Source: Geobacteraceae bacterium
Lineage (GTDB): Bacteria > Desulfobacterota > Desulfuromonadia > Geobacterales > Geobacteraceae
DNA length: 57,739 nucleotides
Assembly (NCBI GenBank): GCA_023701365.1
Contig: JAMPXD010000005.1
Coordinates: 1 to 57,739, forward strand
Direction of reading: 5' to 3'
Numbering within the stretch: position 1 is the first letter of the stretch; each line of letters opens with the position of its first letter. A model generated the notes under the pieces. That model ran no database searches. It had not been told where the DNA came from and worked only from the letters and a program-made list of their open reading frames with translations. Shown one piece after another: positions 9,536 through 17,065 of the stretch. A program made the position numbers and the translations under genes.

Positions 9536-9622
9536 GTGCAGATATCCGGAAAAGCCAAACCCTGCGCGAGCAAGGGACGGAAAGCCACGGATCTTCTGAA
9601 AGGAAGATGGCCGGGTTGCCAA
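9536..9622 (+). promoter_or_regulatory. GEMM-I (cyclic dinucleotide) riboswitch aptamer
   Basis: The conserved GEMM-I core is present in order: GCCAAACC (9554-9561), a P2 stem closed by a GCGA tetraloop, GGGACGGAAAGCC (9573-9585), a P3 stem (ATCTTC/GAAGAT), then GGCCGGGTTGCC. Relative to Vibrio Vc2, position 21 is C and position 46 is G, a compensated swap of the Vc2 G21-C46 pair. Position 20 reads G, which in published GEMM-I RNAs goes with c-di-GMP, while A20 goes with cGAMP. The alignment is by eye and the ligand is inferred. The 198 nt between the regulator stop (9337) and the aptamer hold no gene; TATACT at 9502-9507 is a possible -10 box. Confidence 0.9.
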
Positions 9623-9657
9623 AGGAAAATACTTCGGCAATACCGGCCATTTTTATT
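9607..9657 (+). terminator. Riboswitch expression platform: terminator overlapping the aptamer
   Basis: ATGGCCGGGTTGCC (9607-9620) can pair with GGCAATACCGGCCAT (9636-9650), followed by TTTTATT. The 5' arm is the last conserved strand of the aptamer, so ligand-bound aptamer and terminator exclude each other. This predicts an ON switch in which ligand binding lets transcription continue into the FKBP gene 44 nt downstream. Confidence 0.85.
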
Positions 9658-9700
9658 GTAAGCGGGCAGCACATCAACCAACCATGAAAGAGAAGACAAT

Positions 9701-10405
9701 ATGGGAGGTTCATTTAAAGTGAATCCGTTGATAGCGTTCATAGGCGTTATGTTTTTGGCCACGCAGGTGTTTGCCGAAGAGCCTTCGGCTCTCAAGACAG
9801 AGCGGGACAAGGTGAATTACGCCATCGGTGTCAATATTGTCGGCAATATCAGGCAGCAGGGAGTCGCTATCGACCTCGACCTCGTGATGCAGGGGATGAA
9901 GGACGCCTACTCCGGCGGGAAGCTCCTCTTGCCGGATGAAGAGGTCCGTAAAGGCATAGACCAGTATCAGACAGCAGTGAGGCAGAAGCGGTCACAGCTC
10001 ATGACGAAAGCAGCAGCGGACAGCAGGAAGGAGGGGGAGGCGTTCCTTGCCGCGAACGGGAAGAAGGAAGGGGTAGTGACCCTGCCGAGCGGGCTGCAGT
10101 ACAAGATAATCAAGACGGGTGACGGCAAGAAGCCTACGGACGACGACACGGTGGCATGTCACTACCGGGGCAGCTTCATCAACGGCAAAGAGTTCGACAG
10201 CTCCTATCGCACCGGCAAGCCGGCGGCCTTTAAAGTGAGCGGGGTGATCCCCGGCTGGCGCGAGGCGCTGAAGCTCATGCCGGTTGGCTCCACCTGGCGG
10301 CTCTTCGTCCCGTCCGGGCTCGCGTACGGGGAGCGCGGGAAGAGCGGTTCCATCGGGCCGAACGTTACACTCGTTTTTGAGGTCGAGCTCCTCGCGATCA
10401 AGTGA
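9701..10405 (+). CDS. Exported FKBP-type peptidyl-prolyl isomerase (FkpA/Mip-like)
   Basis: A 234-aa periplasmic or outer-membrane folding helper. A signal peptide ends near FLATQVFA-EEP (about residue 25). The N-terminal FkpA/Mip dimerisation helices cover about 30-125, with DKVNYAIGVNIVGNI as the family signature, and the FKBP domain covers about 130-234 with VACHYRGSFINGKEFDSSY, GVIPGWREAL and IGPNVTLVFEVELL. An in-frame GTG at 9719 lies 10 nt after GGGAGG and could also be the start, but the longer form keeps a lysine in the n-region. As first gene behind the riboswitch it may fold the exported oxidases that follow. Confidence 0.93.
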   Translation: MGGSFKVNPLIAFIGVMFLATQVFAEEPSALKTERDKVNYAIGVNIVGNIRQQGVAIDLDLVMQGMKDAYSGGKLLLPDEEVRKGIDQYQTAVRQKRSQLMTKAAADSRKEGEAFLAANGKKEGVVTLPSGLQYKIIKTGDGKKPTDDDTVACHYRGSFINGKEFDSSYRTGKPAAFKVSGVIPGWREALKLMPVGSTWRLFVPSGLAYGERGKSGSIGPNVTLVFEVELLAIK

Positions 10406-10454
10406 TCATCGAGGATCATGTAAAACCAACTTCAGGAGAAGGGAGGAAACGGTA

Positions 10455-10706
10455 ATGAAACGACTACTTGCATTGGCAGTCGGTGTTTTTCTGTCGGTTT
10501 TCCTTGTTGTATCTGTGAATGCCGCTTCGGACAGTACTGCCGGGAATCCGCAGGTCCAAAAGAGTGAAAAGGGCGGAAAGAAGGCGATGATGGCCATGCG
10601 CGACCGGGAGCAGAAGGTGCGTGAGGTCAAGAAACGGGCCTTGGCGATGAGGCTGAATGCCCTGTACAGGAAGAGCGGGACCAAGAGCCAGCAGAAAGGG
10701 AAGTAA
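10455..10706 (+). CDS. Small exported Lys-rich protein, unknown function
   Basis: An 83-aa protein with a clear signal peptide (MKRLLALAVGVFLSVFLVV, cleavage predicted after VNA near residue 23). The mature part of about 60 residues is very basic, with about 15 Lys and 8 Arg, and probably helical (MAMRDREQKVREVKKRALAM). There are no cysteines and few aromatic residues. GGGAGGAAACGGTA precedes the ATG. It sits between the FKBP gene and the first multicopper oxidase on the same transcript. I do not recognise a family. A role as an exported partner or a polyanion binder is only a guess. Confidence 0.75.
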   Translation: MKRLLALAVGVFLSVFLVVSVNAASDSTAGNPQVQKSEKGGKKAMMAMRDREQKVREVKKRALAMRLNALYRKSGTKSQQKGK

Positions 10707-10766
10707 TCGACCATTTCGCCGACAGAACAAGCAGCTTGCACGAAAACGAAAGGAAAGGAGGAAGTT

Positions 10767-13700
10767 ATGAACAGGCTGAAATCATTGACCATCACGTGCC
10801 TGGCAGTGCTGGTGACCGCCCTCTGGGGACTTGGCCCGCCTGCGGCCCAGGCGCTCGTTGTCGATCCCGCCAACGGGTTCTACATCCCCGACTACTTCAA
10901 CACGCCCAACTGGGCCAACAGCCCGCCGCTGGCGAAGTTCGTCGACCCCCTGCCGCAGCTGGGCGATACGGGCGTTCCGATTGCAAGACCGGACGTTGTG
11001 ACCTATCCCGGAGCCGACTACTACGAGATTTCGCTGGAGCAGTACTCGCAGCTAATGCATAGCGGGATGGGCCCCACCACCTTGCGGGGTTACGTGCAGA
11101 CGAACAACGGCACCGACACCGCCAGTTGCGGGGGAGCCGGGCAGCCGGCGTGCACCGCGGCAAACAACACCCTGGCACCGGCGCCGATCCGCTATCTGGG
11201 GCCTGTGATCTTGGCCACCAAGGGCCGTCCGGTGCGGGTCAAGTTCACCAACAACCTCCCCGGCGGTGACCTCTTCATCCCGGTGGACCCAACGGTCATG
11301 GGATCCGGGGTGTTCATGATCGATTACGATCCCGCGACAAAGGCTCCCATTCCTACGGTTTCCGGTATGTTCTCGCAGAGCCGGGCCACTCTCCATCTCC
11401 ACGGCGGCCTCAGCCCGTGGATCAGCGACGGCACGACCCACCAGTGGACAGCCCCAGTGAACGAGGCGACGGATTACCCCAAAGGCGTCAGCGTTGCCTA
11501 CGTGCCAGACATGTGGTTCGACGCGACGACTGGAGCGACGATCAGCTCTTGCGCGGGCCTGGAAACCTGCGGGATTGCGGGCGCGACCAACAATCCCGGC
11601 CCCGGAAAACTCACGTTCTTTTGGACTAATGACCAGAGCGCCCGGTTCATGTTCTACCATGACCACGCCTACGGGATTACGCGCCTCAACGTCTACGCGG
11701 GCGAAGCCGCGGGTTACCTGATCAATGACGCGGCGCTGGAGGACCGGCTGGCTGGCCTGGGCGTTCCTGGCACCATCGGCACCACCCCCGCGACCACCGA
11801 TCTGGCCCACCTCGTTCCCCTGGTCATCCAGGACAAGACTTTCGTGGACGCCGCGACGATCATGACCACGGATCCTACCTGGGCCTGGGGAACGAATCCC
11901 GGCAAGCCCGCCACGACGACCCCCGTCAGCGGCGACCTCTGGTGGCCCCACGTCTACATGCCGGCCCAGAATCCGTTCAACCCGAACCTGAGCGGGATCA
12001 ACGACATGGGCCGGTGGCACTATGGGCCCTGGTTCTTCCCGCCGACCCCCCTATGCGTACCCGGCACCGACGCGGTGAAACCGTTCTGCATCGAGTTCGG
12101 ACCGGTGCCGAACGAATATTACGCCCCCAACTGCGATCCGACCGTGGCATTCTGCCAGCCGCCGGAGCGGCCCGGCACGCACAACCCGTCCTGGGGGGCG
12201 GAAGCGTTCCTCGACACCATGGTGGTCAACGGCGCAGCCTATCCCACACTCCCGGTACAGCCAACGAAGTACCGCTTGCGGATCCTGAACGCGTCCCATG
12301 ACCGGTTCCTCAACCTGCAAATGTACAAGGCCAGCCCGATCGTCAGCGGCATCACCGTCGATCCGGGAAGCAGCGGCTATACCTCCGTTCCTGCCGTCAC
12401 CATCACACCCGCCGTGGGTGATGTCACCGGCCATGGCGCGACTGCTACGGCGACGATCGACCCGGCGACTGGTGCCGTCATCGCTGTTACCCTTGACACC
12501 GTGGGCAGCGGATATACCGCAGCTCCAACCGTCACGATCGCCCCTCCCCCGCCCGGCGGCGTCCAGGCAATTGCCACAGCGGCAATCTACACTGCCTTGA
12601 CGGAAGTAGGCATGGTTCCTGCGGCATTGACCGCGGGCTTCCCGGCCATGTGGCCGACGGACGGCAGGGAAGGCGGCGTGCCCGACCCGGCCACCAGGGG
12701 CCCCGCGTTTATCCAGATCGGCACCGAGGGGGGCGTCCTGCCTGCGCCGGTGGTCCTGCCGAACCAGCCGGTTCAATGGAACATGGACCCGACGATGTTC
12801 AATGTCGGAAACGTGCTCCAACAGAGGGATGGCGGCGGCACGCTCCTCCTCGGTCCGGCTGAACGGGCCGACGTGATCGTCGACTTCACCGATTTCGCCG
12901 GCCAGACCCTCATCCTCTACAACGACGCCCCCACGGCGTTCCCGGCGCTCGACCCGCACTACGACTACTACACGGGCGCCCCGGACCGGACCGACATAGG
13001 CGGTTACGGCCCCGTTCCGCCGGGTGTCGGCCCGAACGTCCGGACCGTCATGCAGATCGTGGTAGGGGGAGCCGGTGGAGCAGCGACCCCCGATCACTAC
13101 GATCCGCTGATCCTGACCAACCTGCGGAATGCGTTCATGTCGACCGCAACAACACAGGGGATCTTCGCGCAGACCCAGCATCCGATCATCGTCGGGCAGA
13201 GCGCCTACGGCTCGAGTGGCAATTCCGCCTACTACACCGCCGGCAGTGATTGTGATCCAAGCGCTGCCACCCAAACCTGTTTCCCCGCCATCGCGCCGTA
13301 CTGGGGTCTCTCGAACATCTTCAGCACCGAGCTGAAGTACGACACGGTGCTGAAGGACCAGGCCGGCGTCATCAGCCTCCAGAGGATTGGAACTGATCCG
13401 CAGCTTAATCCGGCAACTCCATTCCAGATGAAGGCCATCCACGACGAGATGGGTGCGACCTTCGACGACTACGGACGGATGAGCGCCAAGCTGGGGCTCG
13501 AGGTGCCGTTCGTGAACGCCGCGATCCAGAACTTCATCCTCCAGAACTTCGTCGATCCGCTGACCGAGATCGTGAAGCCCGACGAGGTCCAGATCTGGAG
13601 GATCACGCACAACGGCGTGGACACCCACCCCATTCACTTCCACCTGTTCGACGTGCAGCTGCTCAACCGGGTCGGCTGGGACGGGTTCATCCGACTGCCG

Positions 13701-14648
13701 GACGACAACGAGCTGGGCTGGAAGGACACGATCCGGATCGCGCCGCTGGAGGACACGATCGTCGCCCTGCGGCCGGTCCGGCCGCAGGTGCCCTTCAAGC
13801 TTCCCAACAGCGTCCGCCCGCTGAACCCGACGATGCCCCTGGGCGACACCACAGGGTTCGCCCAGATCGACATCACGGACGGGGCCGACCTTGTGCCACC
13901 CCTGACGAACCAGTTGATCAACTTCGGCCACGAGTACACATGGCACTGCCACATCCTGAGCCACGAAGAGAATGACATGATGCGGGCCACTTCTCTGGCG
14001 GTTCCGCCGGAGGATCCTTCCGGCCTGACGGCCGTTCCGGCCGGCAGTGGCAACAACCGACGGGTTGACCTGGGCTGGCTCGACAACTCCCGCAACGACA
14101 CCTCCTTCACGGTACAGCGTGCCACTGCCAGTACCGGACCCTGGTCTGCCCTGGCAACGTTGCCGTCCACCGGGACTACCGGACCGACGATGGGTCCGAG
14201 GAGCTACACTGACCCCATCGGCAACACCAACACAACGTACTACTACCGGGTGTTTGCCTCCAACACCGTCGGTGGCCCGGCGCCTTACCCAATCGTGACT
14301 GCCGACTCCGGGTTCTCCAACACGGCCACCTTTGCCACCGTACCGACGCCGCCGGCGGCCCCGAGTAATGTTCAGGCATCGGCATTCCGTTTCAACAACA
14401 GAAATGACAGGGTGACGCTTACCTGGACCGACAACGCCAACAACGAGACCGGCTTCCGGATCCAGCGGGCCAGCGACCAGAACTTCACGCTCGGTGTGAC
14501 CACGAGCACGGTCGGAGCGAACGTCACCACATTCACGACCGGAAACCTGCCGCGCGGCGCGACCTTCTACTTCCGGGTCCAGGCGTTCAACGCCGCGGGT
14601 ACATCGGCATACGTGGATGCTGCTAACAACCCGATCACTACACCGTAA
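10767..14648 (+). CDS. Giant exported multicopper oxidase with two FN3 domains
   Basis: A 1293-aa protein with a signal peptide ending near AAQA (residue 29). All four copper motifs are present: HLHGG (H210, H212), YHDH (H298, H300), HPIHFH (H954, H957, H959) and WHCHILSHEENDM (H1060, C1061, H1062, H1066, M1071 as T1 axial ligand). Two fibronectin-III-like domains follow (about 1081-1190 and 1196-1293). About 70 residues at 529-598 form an insertion with two GSGYT/GSSGYT-type beta repeats inside the cupredoxin core. AAAGGAGGAAGTT precedes the ATG. It resembles large secreted metal oxidases and Geobacter Omp-type oxidases; the substrate is unknown. An extracellular or surface location is likely. 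Confidence 0.92.
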   Translation: MNRLKSLTITCLAVLVTALWGLGPPAAQALVVDPANGFYIPDYFNTPNWANSPPLAKFVDPLPQLGDTGVPIARPDVVTYPGADYYEISLEQYSQLMHSGMGPTTLRGYVQTNNGTDTASCGGAGQPACTAANNTLAPAPIRYLGPVILATKGRPVRVKFTNNLPGGDLFIPVDPTVMGSGVFMIDYDPATKAPIPTVSGMFSQSRATLHLHGGLSPWISDGTTHQWTAPVNEATDYPKGVSVAYVPDMWFDATTGATISSCAGLETCGIAGATNNPGPGKLTFFWTNDQSARFMFYHDHAYGITRLNVYAGEAAGYLINDAALEDRLAGLGVPGTIGTTPATTDLAHLVPLVIQDKTFVDAATIMTTDPTWAWGTNPGKPATTTPVSGDLWWPHVYMPAQNPFNPNLSGINDMGRWHYGPWFFPPTPLCVPGTDAVKPFCIEFGPVPNEYYAPNCDPTVAFCQPPERPGTHNPSWGAEAFLDTMVVNGAAYPTLPVQPTKYRLRILNASHDRFLNLQMYKASPIVSGITVDPGSSGYTSVPAVTITPAVGDVTGHGATATATIDPATGAVIAVTLDTVGSGYTAAPTVTIAPPPPGGVQAIATAAIYTALTEVGMVPAALTAGFPAMWPTDGREGGVPDPATRGPAFIQIGTEGGVLPAPVVLPNQPVQWNMDPTMFNVGNVLQQRDGGGTLLLGPAERADVIVDFTDFAGQTLILYNDAPTAFPALDPHYDYYTGAPDRTDIGGYGPVPPGVGPNVRTVMQIVVGGAGGAATPDHYDPLILTNLRNAFMSTATTQGIFAQTQHPIIVGQSAYGSSGNSAYYTAGSDCDPSAATQTCFPAIAPYWGLSNIFSTELKYDTVLKDQAGVISLQRIGTDPQLNPATPFQMKAIHDEMGATFDDYGRMSAKLGLEVPFVNAAIQNFILQNFVDPLTEIVKPDEVQIWRITHNGVDTHPIHFHLFDVQLLNRVGWDGFIRLPDDNELGWKDTIRIAPLEDTIVALRPVRPQVPFKLPNSVRPLNPTMPLGDTTGFAQIDITDGADLVPPLTNQLINFGHEYTWHCHILSHEENDMMRATSLAVPPEDPSGLTAVPAGSGNNRRVDLGWLDNSRNDTSFTVQRATASTGPWSALATLPSTGTTGPTMGPRSYTDPIGNTNTTYYYRVFASNTVGGPAPYPIVTADSGFSNTATFATVPTPPAAPSNVQASAFRFNNRNDRVTLTWTDNANNETGFRIQRASDQNFTLGVTTSTVGANVTTFTTGNLPRGATFYFRVQAFNAAGTSAYVDAANNPITTP

Positions 14649-14670
14649 TTTGATTCGGAAAAACTTTCCA

Positions 14671-14697
14671 TGGGGGAGGGAGAAATCCCTCCCCCCT
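14671..14697 (+). other. GC-rich intercistronic hairpin
   Basis: GGGGGAGGGA and TCCCTCCCCC pair across a GAAA tetraloop between the first and second oxidase genes. CTTAA follows instead of a U tract, so it is more likely an mRNA-stability or partial-attenuation element than a full terminator. Confidence 0.6.
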
Positions 14698-14800
14698 TAA
14701 AGGAGATGATGGATGGGACCCAGCTTTGGAAAAGTTGACATCGAGGGAAACGATGAATCGGGACATTTCAAATTCAGAAAGGCAGAAAGGAGAAATGACC

Positions 14801-16990
14801 ATGAGTGCGAAACAGAAGATATGGCGATTTGGCATCGCAATCGCGGCGGCGCTCACCCTGGCCGGCGGGAGCGCCATGGCGGCACAGGGGATTCATCTCC
14901 CGGGAAACAAGATCCCGCAGTTCGTCGATCCGCTGCCGGTGCTGGATCTCAATCCTCGGTCCACTACCGGAATCGCGACACTTCTTGACACAGGCGCCGA
15001 AATCACGCTGAACATGGTGGAGTTCCAGGCCAACATGATGCCGTCCACCTTCGTTCCGGCAGCCGGGACCTACACCGGGACATGGACGTTCGGCTACCGT
15101 GTGGCGACACCTTACCCGGCGAGCGCAGCCGAAACCCCTGTCGGCCCTGTTATCGTGGCGACACGGGATCTCCCCACCCAGATCAGGTACGTCAACAACC
15201 TCACCGACAACAACATCGCCTGGAGAGACTGGACCGACCAGAGCCTGCATTCAGCGTTTCACCAGATATACGGTGTTATGATGCCAACGCCCGGCAACGC
15301 GACCCACTATCCCGGTCCCATACCCGCTGTGCCCCACCTGCACGGCGGTGAGGTTCCGGCCGTGATCGACGGCGGTCCGGAGGCCTATTTCCTGAGCGAC
15401 CTGGGGGATTTCACCGGCGTCCTGACGTCACAAGGACCCGCCTACTACACGAAGGCTGGTGCCGCCGCCAATGAAGCCATCTACCGCTACCCCAACAGCC
15501 AGGAGGCGGCTCCCCTCTGGTTCCATGACCATCTGCTCGGCGGCACCCGTATCAACGCAACCTTTGCAGGCCTGGCCGGCGCCTACCCCGTTATCGACCC
15601 TAACCTCAATTTGCCCACCGGCCTGGATCCTGTCGGCTTGGGGGGGAGGCTCTTGGTTCCCCTTGTCATCCAGGACCGCATGTTTGATACCAACGGACAG
15701 CTCTTCTTCCCCAACGTCGGCGTCAATCCGGAGCATCCCTACTGGGTGCCGGAGTTCGTGGGCGACACGATCATCGTCAACGGCAAGGTCTGGCCTTTCA
15801 TGAATGTCGACCAGCAGCGCTACCGCTTCTACCTCATCAACGGCTCCAACTCCCGTCCCTACGAAATGTTCCTCCATGACCCGGTCTCCGGGGTCAAGGG
15901 GCCGCGCATGTGGGTCATCGCCACCGACGGCGGCTACCTGGACAGCCCGGTCCTCATCGACCCGAACGCCACGGGCGCACAGACCAGGGCCGGCGTGCAG
16001 AAGGCCCTGGTGATGATGCCGGGTGAGCGCTACGAAATAATCGTCGACTTTGCCGACCCTGTGTGGAAGGCACTTCTGCCGAAAAAGGCCACCTTCCCCC
16101 TGAACCTCATCCTGCGCAACACCGCCGCAACGACTGACGGGCAGCCCACCGCCAGTCTGGACGGCCGGATCATGCAGTTCCGCGTCTCGGCGAATGCGCC
16201 CGCTGACACCAGCTACGACCCGGCCAGCGGCATACCCATTCGCAGCGGTGCGCAGACAATCAAGCGGCTGGTCAACACGGCCACAGGCACCTTGGCTGCC
16301 GGCGTGACGTTAAACAAGACCCGTGAAATCACGCTCAATGAGATCGGTGGTCCAGGCGGACCGATAGAGGCCCTGGTCAACAACTCCAAGTGGAACGGCC
16401 TGCGTCTGGATGGCTCATCCATACCGGGTTCGACGCTCGTGCTGGGGAACTATCTCACCGAACTCCCCAACGAGGGCGAAACCGAGTTGTGGGAGATCGT
16501 CAACCTGACAGCGGACGCCCATCCCATCCACCTGCACGGCGTGCAGTTCCAGATCATGAACCGCCAGGCCCTTGACACCGGGGCGTTCAGCGCGGCTTAC
16601 AATGCGCTGTTCCAGGGAGGTGTCTTCATCCCGGGATTCGGACCGCCGCTTGGCTACGCTCCGTCCGCAGCGTCAGACATGAAGTACGGCGGCAACCCGA
16701 ACGTTGACCCCTACCTGCTGGGTGCGGCTGCTCCGCCGTTGTCCTTCGAGACGGGGTGGAAGGACACGGCGATCATGCCTTCGGGCCAGGTAACGCGCAT
16801 TGTGGTGCGCTTTGCGCCCCAGTCCAAGGCCATCAACAACCCGGTCCCGTTCTTCGACTACGACCCCAGCGCCGCGGGCGGCTACTATGTCTGGCACTGC
16901 CACATCACTGACCACGAGGACAATGAGATGATGCGGCCCTACCAGTTCCAGCCGGCAGCAGGGGCAATAAGAAGCTACGTTGACTTCTAG
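14801..16990 (+). CDS. Exported CotA-like multicopper oxidase
   Basis: A 729-aa oxidase with a signal peptide (MSAKQKIWRFGIAIAAALTL, cleavage after AMA near residue 27). Copper ligands are HLHGG (H179, H181), FHDH (H242, H244), HPIHLHG (H574, H577, H579) and WHCHITDHEDNEM (H699, C700, H701, H705, M710). The pattern with HEDNEMMRP is that of the CotA/bilirubin-oxidase group. Two earlier in-frame starts exist (14726 and 14795), but AAAGGAG has proper spacing only for the ATG at 14801. The substrate is unknown; phenols or divalent metals are family precedents. It is the second oxidase of the riboswitch-controlled cluster. Confidence 0.92.
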   Translation: MSAKQKIWRFGIAIAAALTLAGGSAMAAQGIHLPGNKIPQFVDPLPVLDLNPRSTTGIATLLDTGAEITLNMVEFQANMMPSTFVPAAGTYTGTWTFGYRVATPYPASAAETPVGPVIVATRDLPTQIRYVNNLTDNNIAWRDWTDQSLHSAFHQIYGVMMPTPGNATHYPGPIPAVPHLHGGEVPAVIDGGPEAYFLSDLGDFTGVLTSQGPAYYTKAGAAANEAIYRYPNSQEAAPLWFHDHLLGGTRINATFAGLAGAYPVIDPNLNLPTGLDPVGLGGRLLVPLVIQDRMFDTNGQLFFPNVGVNPEHPYWVPEFVGDTIIVNGKVWPFMNVDQQRYRFYLINGSNSRPYEMFLHDPVSGVKGPRMWVIATDGGYLDSPVLIDPNATGAQTRAGVQKALVMMPGERYEIIVDFADPVWKALLPKKATFPLNLILRNTAATTDGQPTASLDGRIMQFRVSANAPADTSYDPASGIPIRSGAQTIKRLVNTATGTLAAGVTLNKTREITLNEIGGPGGPIEALVNNSKWNGLRLDGSSIPGSTLVLGNYLTELPNEGETELWEIVNLTADAHPIHLHGVQFQIMNRQALDTGAFSAAYNALFQGGVFIPGFGPPLGYAPSAASDMKYGGNPNVDPYLLGAAAPPLSFETGWKDTAIMPSGQVTRIVVRFAPQSKAINNPVPFFDYDPSAAGGYYVWHCHITDHEDNEMMRPYQFQPAAGAIRSYVDF

Positions 16991-17005
16991 AAACAGGCAG
17001 ACAAC

Positions 17006-17040
17006 GTGAAGCGGGCCTCGCGAAGGGGGGGCCGCTTCAC
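17006..17040 (+). other. Intercistronic hairpin between oxidase genes 2 and 3
   Basis: GTGAAGCGGGCC (17006-17017) pairs with GGCCGCTTCAC (17030-17040), with one bulged G. No U tract follows. The hairpin lies just upstream of the ribosome-binding site of the third oxidase and may set its relative expression. Confidence 0.6.
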
Positions 17041-17065
17041 GCGTTTGCGAGAAGGAGGTTTCGTC

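Noticed and set aside
12051-13964. 637-codon minus-strand frame inside the large oxidase gene
   Set aside because: It covers the region encoding the third copper motif on the plus strand and has no domain of its own.
17006-17040. Hairpin between oxidase genes as a terminator
   Set aside because: No U tract follows, and the next gene's ribosome-binding site is immediately downstream.
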